Shown piece by piece: positions 1-5,708 of a DNA stretch of 8,942 nt (positions are counted from its first letter, which is position 1; every line of letters starts with the position of its first letter). The notes under the pieces are model-generated. The model did no database searches. It saw nothing but the letters and a program-made list of their open reading frames with translations, and was not told the DNA's origin. The position numbers were made by a program, and so were the translations under genes. This DNA is from Burkholderiales bacterium (GTDB lineage Bacteria > Pseudomonadota > Gammaproteobacteria > Burkholderiales > SG8-41): NCBI GenBank assembly GCA_005800795.1, contig SYEN01000443.1:1-8942 (forward strand), read 5' to 3'.

Positions 1-492
1 GCTGGTGGTCAGCAGAATCGGGATCATGTTGCGAAACGCTTGCGGCAGAATCACCAGCGTAGTGGCCTGCCGGTAATTCAGGCCCAGCGCATAGGCTGCG
101 CTGACCTGGCCACGTGGCACGCTTTGGATGCCTGCGCGGATAATTTCGCAGTAATACGCCGCTTCAAACATGGTAAAGGCGATCAACGCCGAGTAAAACG
201 GCCCGATGCCTGAGGCGTACGGATTGCCGGTGATTTTTTTCATCGCCAGCGGGATCAGAAAGTAAAACCAGAAAATCACCAGAATCAGCGGGATCGAGCG
301 CACCAGATTCACATACGCGCCCGCCGGGTAGCTCAACACTTTGTAAGACGAAAGGCGCATCAGCGCCAGTAATGTACCGAGGAAAATACCGCCGAGCATC
401 GCCAGCAGGGTAAGGCCCAACGAAAACTGCATGCCCTGCCACAGGTAGGGTAACGATCTCTGGATGACTTCAAAATCGAAACCCGTGAACAT
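1..492 (-). CDS. gltK: Glutamate/aspartate ABC transporter permease GltK (partial, C-terminus outside window)
   Basis: Inner-membrane permease subunit that pairs with GltJ to form the channel of an acidic amino acid importer. The frame is open from the ATG at 492-490 to the left edge, giving 164 residues; E. coli GltK is about 224, so roughly 60 residues are missing. Hydrophobic segments fall at about 22-45, 65-84 and 98-115. The stretch FEAAYYCEIIRAGIQS (109-124) and the following PRGQ...ALGL...ILPQAFR (126-154) are the cytoplasmic EAA loop that contacts the ATPase, and they match GltK closely. The start lies 2 bases after the gltJ stop, so translation is probably coupled. A gltL ATPase gene would be expected just beyond the left edge (inference). 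GltK rather than a generic HisM-type permease is favoured by sequence similarity and the GltJ neighbour. Confidence 0.93.
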   Translation of the reverse strand, partial: MFTGFDFEVIQRSLPYLWQGMQFSLGLTLLAMLGGIFLGTLLALMRLSSYKVLSYPAGAYVNLVRSIPLILVIFWFYFLIPLAMKKITGNPYASGIGPFYSALIAFTMFEAAYYCEIIRAGIQSVPRGQVSAAYALGLNYRQATTLVILPQAFRNMIPILLTTS

Positions 493-494
493 GG

Positions 495-1223
495 TTACTT
501 GCCCGTCCCGCCGATATAGCCCGGCACGCGCGTTTTGTTTTCCAGCCAGCGCATCGAGAAAGTTACCGTCAGGGTGATCAGCGCGTAGACGATGGTAGCG
601 ATAGTGAAAATTTCAAACGTGCGGAAGGTGTATTCGGAAATCTGCCGCGCCTGTGCGGTGAGTTCGAGTACGCCGATGGTGAGCGCCACCGAGGAATTCT
701 TGAAGATGGTTAGAAACTCGGTGGTCATCGGCGGGACGATGATGCGGTACCCCATCGGCAGCAGCACGTGGCGATAGACTTGCGGCAGCGTGAGGCCCAT
801 TGCCAGCGCAGCATTGGTCTGGCCCCGGGGGATAGATTGGATGCCGGAACGAACCTGCTCGGCCACGCGTGACGCCGTATAAAAACCCAGGCACAGCACG
901 GCGTTCCAGAATTCCGGCATGGGCATTTTGGTTTTCAACCAGTCGCCCGCCGCCTGCGGCACGATTTCCGGCACAACGAAATACCAGATGAACATCTGCA
1001 CCAGCAACGGCACGTTACGGAACGCTTCCACGTAGATCGTCGCCGGCACTCTAAGCCATGCCACGGGCGCCGTGCGCAGCACGCCCAACACGGACCCCAC
1101 ACTAAAGGCAATGATCCAGCCGAGGATGGACACCAGCAGCGTCCACTTGATGCCGGAAATCACCCAGTCGAGGTAAACGCCGCCGCCGGAAAACGCAGGC
1201 TGGTTGAGAAAGCTGAAATCCAT
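495..1223 (-). CDS. gltJ: Glutamate/aspartate ABC transporter permease GltJ
   Basis: Inner-membrane permease of the GltIJKL acidic amino acid importer; 242 residues, against about 246 in E. coli. Hydrophobic segments lie near residues 20-48, 66-86, 105-120 and 205-225. The EAA loop is at about 129-161 (IQSIPRGQTNAALAMGLTL followed by PQVYRHVLLP), and the motifs YVEAFRNVPLLVQ (64-76) and KNSSVALTIG (175-184) are typical of GltJ. It is followed by gltK after 2 bases. Upstream, 72 bases separate it from the stop of the REC-MBL gene. No strong ribosome binding site is seen before the ATG and no clear promoter in those 72 bases, so it may be read through from the REC-MBL gene. Unusually, the binding-protein gene gltI is not directly upstream but one gene further away. 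Confidence 0.95.
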   Translation of the reverse strand: MDFSFLNQPAFSGGGVYLDWVISGIKWTLLVSILGWIIAFSVGSVLGVLRTAPVAWLRVPATIYVEAFRNVPLLVQMFIWYFVVPEIVPQAAGDWLKTKMPMPEFWNAVLCLGFYTASRVAEQVRSGIQSIPRGQTNAALAMGLTLPQVYRHVLLPMGYRIIVPPMTTEFLTIFKNSSVALTIGVLELTAQARQISEYTFRTFEIFTIATIVYALITLTVTFSMRWLENKTRVPGYIGGTGK

Positions 1224-1295
1224 GATGACGTAACTCTACCGCATTTACATCTTGCGTGCCGTGCACTCGGAAGAACACGAAACAGACGCGGTCGC

Positions 1296-2513
1296 TTACA
1301 GCACGAGATCGTTGCCTTCTGCAGGCGCTTCGCACACGACTTTGGAACCCAGTTTTGCAAGCGCCTCGCGGGTTTCGTCGAGCTTGGCGTCGATGGCGTC
1401 GTCGTTTTGATCCGGGTCGTGATGAAACAGATGCAGTCGCTTAACCTCGGCTCGGGCGGCCAGATCAGCCACCTGACTCACGCAGGAATGCCCCCAATCC
1501 ACTTTGGACGGATACTCGTGGTCACGGTAGGTCATATCGGTAATCAGCACATCCGCGCCGCGCACGAAGTTGGCAAGATTTTGCACGTAACGCGCGTCAT
1601 GCTGCGGATGATTGGGCAGATACAATTCATTGTCGGTGATGTAGCAGACGGTACGATTGCGGCAGGTCAGCTTGTAGCCGAGGCAGTATCCGGGATGACG
1701 CAGCAGCATGGTATCCACGCGCACCGGGCCGAACTCCAGCGATTCCTCGCGCAGGTCGCGGAACATCAGGCGCGCACCAAACTCGCGCACCGTCACCGGA
1801 AAGTAAACGCTTTCCATCTGTGCACTGATCGCACGCTCAATGGTGAGATCGCCCTGATACGGGCCAAACACCTCAATCTGGTTACCGCGCAGATACAGCG
1901 GCGTGAAAAACGGCACTGTGTTGATGTGATCCCAATGCGTGTGCGAAATGAAGATGCGCCCGGAAAACCGCTGCGTGGGCGTTTTCATGATGTGATCGGA
2001 CAACCCTTTCAAGCCCGAACCGCAATCGAATACATACAGCGGCTCGCCCCCCACATCAACACTCACGCATGAGGTATTGCCGCCGTAACGCGAATAGTTG
2101 TCGCCCGGCGCCGGCAGCGTGCCGTGCACACCCCAGTAATGCACCGCGATGCGATCCGATACGATTTCATTGATCGATTTCAGGAACGTTTCGCGATTGA
2201 TCGGCTTGGTCAGATAACCGTCAGCGCCCATTTCCTTGGCGCGGCGGCGGTCAAAATCGTAACTCTTGGCCGACAGAATCATGATTTTCGTGGACGCCAA
2301 CTCCGCGCAGCGGCGCAGGCTGCGCGTCAACTCAAAGCCGTCCATACCCGGCATCATTAAGTCAGTGATGACGCAATCCGGCAACACGTTGGGAATATCG
2401 CGCAGGGCGTCGGTACTCGAGCCGCAAGTGACGACCTCATGCCCTGCCTTGACCAGCAGGCATTCCACCAGTGACAGCGCATCCGGGTCGTCGTCGACGA
2501 TAAAAAATTTCAT
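1296..2513 (-). CDS. Response-regulator receiver domain fused to metallo-beta-lactamase-fold hydrolase
   Basis: A 405-residue cytoplasmic fusion without signal peptide or membrane segment. Residues 1-118 are a CheY-like receiver: acidic pocket D7-D9, phosphoacceptor D51 (in TDLMMPGMDG), S81 and K103 (TKP). Residues about 122-400 are a metallo-beta-lactamase fold of the PhnP/COG1235 type: GGNTSC (144-149), the metal motif HTHWDH (191-196), H273 (RHPGY), D294 (TDN), D326 (TDMTY), H342 (WGHS) and HHD (364-366). All expected metal ligands appear present, so the hydrolase should be active; COG1235 relatives cleave cyclic phosphodiesters, but the substrate here is unknown. There is no DNA-binding domain, so the receiver presumably gates the enzyme (inference). 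No histidine kinase gene is in the window. The start is supported by GGAAG at 2517-2521. The gene sits between gltI and gltJ, separated from gltI by a terminator. Confidence 0.9.
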   Translation of the reverse strand: MKFFIVDDDPDALSLVECLLVKAGHEVVTCGSSTDALRDIPNVLPDCVITDLMMPGMDGFELTRSLRRCAELASTKIMILSAKSYDFDRRRAKEMGADGYLTKPINRETFLKSINEIVSDRIAVHYWGVHGTLPAPGDNYSRYGGNTSCVSVDVGGEPLYVFDCGSGLKGLSDHIMKTPTQRFSGRIFISHTHWDHINTVPFFTPLYLRGNQIEVFGPYQGDLTIERAISAQMESVYFPVTVREFGARLMFRDLREESLEFGPVRVDTMLLRHPGYCLGYKLTCRNRTVCYITDNELYLPNHPQHDARYVQNLANFVRGADVLITDMTYRDHEYPSKVDWGHSCVSQVADLAARAEVKRLHLFHHDPDQNDDAIDAKLDETREALAKLGSKVVCEAPAEGNDLVL

Positions 2514-2545
2514 GGGCTTCCGGCAAATAACAGCATCAATGCGCC

Positions 2546-2632
2546 ACTATACACTGGGTCGCCAAATCGGCACATTTTTTTGTCAAATTCACGCGGTTGA
2601 CTGCCTGGTTCAGAGGGTTTGAGTGCATGCAC
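2546..2632 (-). promoter_or_regulatory. Possible promoter region of the REC-MBL gene
   Basis: The gap 2514-2727 has no gene. Read on the minus strand it contains TTGACA (2586-2581) and TATAGT (2551-2546), but they are 29 bases apart, too far to form one sigma-70 promoter. TATAGT has no good -35 at 16-18 bases. A 10-base perfect palindrome GTGCATGCAC lies further upstream at 2623-2632. A promoter is expected because the gltI terminator lies just upstream, but which element is used cannot be decided by eye. Confidence 0.25.
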
Positions 2633-2727
2633 GCAACATGACCGGGCATCCCGTCGGAAGAGTCCATCATCCGCGCACTACATGTTTTCCCTGAAACAGA
2701 TGGCCGCTAACGGACGAGGTACAAACC

Positions 2728-2755
2728 AAAAAAACGGGGAGCCAAGGCTCCCCGT
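2728..2755 (-). terminator. Rho-independent terminator of gltI
   Basis: On the minus strand ACGGGGAGC pairs with GCTCCCCGT around a CTTG loop (9 GC-rich pairs), followed directly by a run of seven T (2734-2728, the first of them closing the stem). It begins 26 bases past the gltI stop. A T-run follows only in the minus direction, so this is a one-way terminator ending the gltI transcript before the REC-MBL gene. Confidence 0.92.
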
Positions 2756-2781
2756 TCTTATCTCGCTAACCTTTGCCGAAA

Positions 2782-3708
2782 TCAGCACTTCATCTTGCCG
2801 CAGGCCCCCACGCCGGTGTCGTTGGGATTCTTGACGGCTTCTTTGAGGCCATCAGACATCGGGAAGTTCAGGTTAATGCCCTTGGGCGGGATTTTCGACT
2901 GAAACCACTTGGTGTAGATCTTATTGATCTCGCCGCTTTTGTACATGGCCCCTACCGTGCTGTCGACCAGCTTTTTGAATTCCGCGTCATCCTTGCGCAG
3001 CATGATGGCGTACGGGTCATCCGACAGGAACTCGCCGACCACCACATAGTCACCCGGATTGCGCGCGCTGGCCACCAAACTATAGAGCAGGATGTCGTCC
3101 ATCGGGAACGCCACTGCGCGGCCGGTTTCCACTGCGAGGAACGATTCCGCGTGGTCTTTAGACGGAATGAAGTTGATGCCAAGCTTTTTCTCGTCGTTAT
3201 ACGCCTTCATCGCGCGCTCGTTGGTGGTGCCTTGCGTGAAGACCACGGTCTTGCCCTTCAGATCGTCATAGCTTTTGATGCCCGAGGACTTCTTCACCAC
3301 GATCTTGGTGCCGGTCATAAAGTAGGTCGGTGCAAAAGCCACTTGCTTCTGGCGCTCGATGCTGTTGGTGGTGGAACCGCACTCCACATCGATGTTGCCG
3401 CCGGTCAGGATGGGAATGCGCGTCTGCGAGGTCACCGGCACAAACTCAACCTTGAGGTTGGGCATTTTGAGATTGGCCTTGATCGCGTCGGCAATTTTCA
3501 GGCAGATATCAACGCCGTAGCCGATGGGCTTTTGACTGTCATCCAGATACGAAAACGGAATCGACGCGTCGCGATGGCCGATTTTGATTACACCGGTATC
3601 GCGGATTTTTTTCAGCGTGCCGCCGTCTTGCGCGAGTGCCGCGCCACTGATGCTGGTCAGCGCAACGCCTGCGATCAGCGCGGTAAACAAACTGGTGATG
3701 CGTTTCAT
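2782..3708 (-). CDS. gltI: Periplasmic glutamate/aspartate-binding protein GltI
   Basis: Solute-binding protein of family 3 delivering glutamate or aspartate to GltJK; 308 residues, close to the 302 of E. coli. The start chosen (3708-3706) has AGGAGG 8 bases upstream and opens a signal peptide: KR at 2-3, hydrophobic core 4-22, cleavage probably after ALA26. An in-frame ATG 10 codons earlier would put that ribosome site inside the gene and is rejected. Motifs matching E. coli GltI include GHRDASIPFSY (44-54), TSQTRIP (93-99), CGSTTN (110-115), QGTTNE (159-164) and SKDH (183-186); the residues lining the ligand pocket in that family (R46, S94, R97, S112, H186) all appear kept. The C-terminus has an extra cysteine pair, C303 and C308, not found in the E. 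coli protein. A terminator follows, so gltI is probably made in excess over the permeases, as is usual for binding proteins. Confidence 0.95.
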   Translation of the reverse strand: MKRITSLFTALIAGVALTSISGAALAQDGGTLKKIRDTGVIKIGHRDASIPFSYLDDSQKPIGYGVDICLKIADAIKANLKMPNLKVEFVPVTSQTRIPILTGGNIDVECGSTTNSIERQKQVAFAPTYFMTGTKIVVKKSSGIKSYDDLKGKTVVFTQGTTNERAMKAYNDEKKLGINFIPSKDHAESFLAVETGRAVAFPMDDILLYSLVASARNPGDYVVVGEFLSDDPYAIMLRKDDAEFKKLVDSTVGAMYKSGEINKIYTKWFQSKIPPKGINLNFPMSDGLKEAVKNPNDTGVGACGKMKC

Positions 3709-3716
3709 GGGGAACT

Positions 3717-3722
3717 CCTCCT
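3717..3722 (-). promoter_or_regulatory. Strong ribosome binding site of gltI
   Basis: AGGAGG on the minus strand, 8 bases before the ATG at 3708. It is the strongest Shine-Dalgarno in the window and decides the gltI start against the ATG at 3738. Confidence 0.9.
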
Positions 3723-3858
3723 GAGAGTTTTTTGGCAAGTGGATGCCAGTCGGTTGGTGCGATGGAATTTTTGAACAGAATCTGGAAATCCGTCATGGCC
3801 AGAACGAAGGTGCGTGCAAAGCGTATCTGGTCAGCGGCAGGTTGTCCAGAGGGGATTT

Positions 3859-3887
3859 AAAATAATGATTTAAAAACAAATACTTAC
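3859..3887 (-). repeat. AT-rich intergenic repeat, copy A
   Basis: The plus strand contains TAAAAACAAATACTTAC (3871-3887), preceded by an AT-rich arm beginning AAAATAAT (3859). The 17-base part is identical in copy C and 15 of its bases are identical in copy B. Read on the minus strand it begins GTAAGTATTTG and runs into a T-rich tract. It lies in the 253-base gap 3709-3961 between the racemase and gltI, 74 bases past the racemase stop. A partial second half-site, CTTACC, follows at 3894-3899, 11 bases from CTTACC at 3883-3888. Confidence 0.85.
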
Positions 3888-3920
3888 CTAATTCTTACCA
3901 CTGGATGCTACCCCCATTTA

Positions 3921-3935
3921 ACGCCTCAGCGGCGT
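3921..3935 (-). terminator. Weak hairpin downstream of the racemase gene
   Basis: ACGCC and GGCGT can pair around a five-base loop, 26 bases past the racemase stop. There is no adjacent T-run; the nearest on the minus strand is in repeat copy A some 45 bases on. It could be a weak or rho-assisted terminator, or chance. Confidence 0.25.
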
Positions 3936-3961
3936 GGTGGATGACTGGCCTTTGCGCCCCG

Positions 3962-4651
3962 TCACGGTGCGCGCCACCACCCCACGCAGGCACGCGCCAG
4001 CGCGCGTGTGGCATCAATGCAGTGCGCGGAAACATCCGAAGTAGCATATTCAATCGCCAGCGGAATTTCCGTGCAGCCCATCACCACAGACTGCGCACCG
4101 TTATCAAGCAATCGACGCACCGCGCACAATGCCAAGGCGTGCGCCTCGACCAATTCATTGCGTTTGATGTGTTCGATGGCGGGCAGCACCAAATCGCGCT
4201 GGTCATCACCGCTGCTTAGCACGCATTCGATACCGCGCGCCGCCAGCCGCGCCTGATAAAAACCGGCGGCCACCGTGCCCTCGGTGGCCAGCAACCCCAC
4301 GCGCGTGGCGCCACCCAATGCATCGCACGCGGCATCGGCCATGTGCAGGATGGGCAGACCGCCCTCGCGCGACAGATCGTCGAACCAATAGTGCGCGGTA
4401 TTGCAGGCTATGGCGATGGCTTGCGCACCCGCGTTCTTTAGCGTGTGAATACCCGCCAGCATATGCGGCAAGGGCGACTCGCCATTGCCGACAATCGCCG
4501 GCGGCCGGTCGGGCATTTGCGGCACGGAATAGGCGATCACCGGGACGTGCTCCTGATCGCGGCTGGCGGGCGTTTCCTCAATCAGCTTGTGCAGGAAATC
4601 CACCGTCGCCAGCGGGCCCATGCCACCCAGTACGCCCAATAGTTTGTTCAT
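3962..4651 (-). CDS. Aspartate/glutamate racemase family protein
   Basis: Cofactor-independent amino acid racemase of the Asp/Glu racemase superfamily (RacX/YgeA-like), 229 residues, cytoplasmic. It interconverts L- and D-forms with two cysteines acting as acid and base: C83 in CNTAH (83-87) and C193 in GCTEIP (192-197), both present. The N-terminal GVLGGMGPLAT (6-16) and NTAH/TEIP signatures are typical, and length matches the family. The pro-rich QMPDRPPAI (45-53) matches the family's conserved P-D-R region. The substrate may be aspartate, glutamate or a broader set, since RacX-type enzymes vary. It lies upstream of gltI on the same strand across a 253-base gap and diverges from the cupin gene across 45 bases. 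No clear Shine-Dalgarno precedes the ATG. Confidence 0.9.
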   Translation of the reverse strand: MNKLLGVLGGMGPLATVDFLHKLIEETPASRDQEHVPVIAYSVPQMPDRPPAIVGNGESPLPHMLAGIHTLKNAGAQAIAIACNTAHYWFDDLSREGGLPILHMADAACDALGGATRVGLLATEGTVAAGFYQARLAARGIECVLSSGDDQRDLVLPAIEHIKRNELVEAHALALCAVRRLLDNGAQSVVMGCTEIPLAIEYATSDVSAHCIDATRALARACVGWWRAP

Positions 4652-4696
4652 GATGTGCCGTAAAATGAAACCACCAACATACTACAGGCCGTGTGA

Positions 4697-5083
4697 ATGA
4701 CAACCACGAAAACCGCAAAAACGACAAGAACGACGTATGGCTCCATTACGCCGTTCATCACCAAGGACGGCTCGCAAATTCGCGAACTGATGCATCCCGC
4801 GCAGCACGGCAATCAAGCGCAAAGTTTCGCCGAGGCCATCGTCGAACCTGGCGCACAAACGCAGTTGCACCGGCATCACGTGAGCGAAGAGATTTATCAC
4901 ATCACCCAGGGCACCGGGCGCATGACACTGGGCAGTACGCAATTCGACGTAGCCACGGGCGACACCATCTGCATCGCGCCCGGCACGCCGCACTGCATAG
5001 CCTGCACCAGCGACATGGCGCTGAAAATTCTCTGCGCCTGCGCCCCGGCTTACGCGCACGACGATACAAAAATAATAAATTAA
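4697..5083 (+). CDS. Cupin-domain protein
   Basis: A single-domain cupin of 128 residues with no signal peptide, so cytoplasmic. Cupin motif 1 is at 52-74 (G52, H58, H60, E64 or E65, G72) and motif 2 at 88-99 (GDTICIAPGTPH, with H99). H58, H60, a glutamate and H99 form a full metal-binding set. The first 13 residues are low-complexity Thr/Lys-rich; the conserved part begins at YGSITPF (14-20). The ATG directly follows an in-frame TGA, so no longer start exists; the leader has no recognisable Shine-Dalgarno and may be very short. It diverges from the racemase and converges on the adenosyltransferase gene. Small cupins of this type have varied roles (dioxygenase, isomerase, sugar or metabolite binding), and the sequence does not single one out. 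Confidence 0.85.
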   Translation: MTTTKTAKTTRTTYGSITPFITKDGSQIRELMHPAQHGNQAQSFAEAIVEPGAQTQLHRHHVSEEIYHITQGTGRMTLGSTQFDVATGDTICIAPGTPHCIACTSDMALKILCACAPAYAHDDTKIIN

Positions 5084-5096
5084 AACAAATACTTAC
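5069..5096 (-). repeat. AT-rich intergenic repeat, copy B
   Basis: The plus strand contains AAAACAAATACTTAC (5082-5096) with an AAAATAAT arm from 5069 that nearly matches copy A. It covers the cupin stop codon (5081-5083) and fills the gap between the convergent cupin and adenosyltransferase genes. Read on the minus strand it starts 6 bases past the adenosyltransferase stop. A partial second half-site, TTTACAC, follows at 5102-5108. Confidence 0.85.
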
Positions 5097-5102
5097 GTTT
5101 AT

Positions 5103-5669
5103 TTACACGAAGCGGCGATTTTTGCCCGGTTGCCATAGCACATCTCCACCCGCCGCACCTTCCACGCGGTTTAATGCGCGACTCGCGACGAACAATAAAT
5201 CCGACAGTCGGTTGAGATAGGGGCAAGCCAGCTCGGGCACCGTTTCACTCCTGGCCAGCGTGATGACCCGCCGTTCCACGCGCCGGCACACGGTACGCGC
5301 CACATGCGCGAGCGCGGCAGCGCGCGTGCCGCCGGGCAAAATAAAATCCTTCAGCGCGGGCAGCGTAGCGTTGAGTTTATCGAGCGCGGCTTCAAGGTTT
5401 GTCACGTGTGACTCAGCCAAAATGGCGTGCCCCGGCACACTCAATTCGCCACCGAGGTCGAATAAATCGTTCTGCACATCGGCAAAACACACGCGCAGCG
5501 TGTCGGGCATGACTTCGCACAAGAGTACGCCGATGCAACTATTCAGTTCATCGATCTCGCCCATCGCCTCGATGCGCGGCGCATCTTTCGCCACGCGCGA
5601 GCCGTCGGCCAGCCCCGTTTCGCCGCCGTCGCCCGTGCGGGTGTAAATTTTCGTCAGCCGGTTCGCCAT
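5103..5669 (-). CDS. Cob(I)alamin adenosyltransferase, PduO type
   Basis: ATP:cob(I)alamin adenosyltransferase of the PduO/MMAB family, 188 residues, usual length, cytoplasmic. It moves the adenosyl group of ATP to reduced cobalamin, making the cofactor of mutases and dehydratases. Signatures: TRTGDGG (10-16) and LADGSR (20-25), the N-terminal ATP-binding segment; FILPGG (109-114); R125 with CRRVERR (128-134); and YLNRLSDLLFV (151-161). All are conserved. AAGG at 5677-5680 precedes the ATG by 7 bases. It lies 35 bases downstream of the SulP gene on the same strand, with repeat copy C filling the gap, so co-transcription is likely unless that repeat ends transcription. No adenosylcobalamin-dependent enzyme is in the window. 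It is not the unrelated CobA/BtuR type. Confidence 0.95.
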   Translation of the reverse strand: MANRLTKIYTRTGDGGETGLADGSRVAKDAPRIEAMGEIDELNSCIGVLLCEVMPDTLRVCFADVQNDLFDLGGELSVPGHAILAESHVTNLEAALDKLNATLPALKDFILPGGTRAAALAHVARTVCRRVERRVITLARSETVPELACPYLNRLSDLLFVASRALNRVEGAAGGDVLWQPGKNRRFV

Positions 5670-5680
5670 AGAGCTGCCTT

Positions 5681-5708
5681 AAAAATATCAATAAAAACAA
5701 ATACTTAC
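5681..5708 (-). repeat. AT-rich intergenic repeat, copy C
   Basis: The plus strand carries TAAAAACAAATACTTAC (5692-5708), identical over 17 bases to copy A, with a shorter AT-rich arm from 5681. Its end overlaps the SulP stop codon (5705-5707), and it occupies most of the 35-base gap before the adenosyltransferase gene. TCACCC at 5715-5720 is a degenerate second half-site. Confidence 0.85.

Noticed and set aside
1407..2072. Plus-strand ORF of 221 codons opposite the REC-MBL gene
   Set aside because: Shadow of a well-supported gene with all catalytic motifs; the antisense product has no recognisable motif.
2581..2586. TTGACA as -35 of the REC-MBL promoter
   Set aside because: No -10-like hexamer lies 16-18 bases downstream on the minus strand; the nearest, TATAGT, is 29 bases away.
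2619..2834. Small plus-strand ORF of 71 codons overlapping the gltI end
   Set aside because: It runs through the gltI terminator and the gltI 3' end, has no ribosome site and no recognisable similarity.
3709..3738. Upstream ATG for gltI at 3738
   Set aside because: It would place the AGGAGG site inside the coding region and add 10 residues before a normal signal peptide.
2773..3774. Long plus-strand ORF of 333 codons opposite gltI
   Set aside because: Antisense shadow of gltI; its protein is His/Arg-rich without recognisable domain, while the minus frame is a clear family member with signal peptide and ribosome site.
4693..5220. Plus-strand ORF from a GTG at 4693 overlapping the cupin gene
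   Set aside because: Out-of-frame reading of the cupin gene; product is low-complexity and lacks the cupin motifs found in the other frame.
3859..5708. CRISPR array
   Set aside because: The three repeat copies are about 1.2 kb and 0.6 kb apart with whole genes between them, so there is no regular spacer structure.
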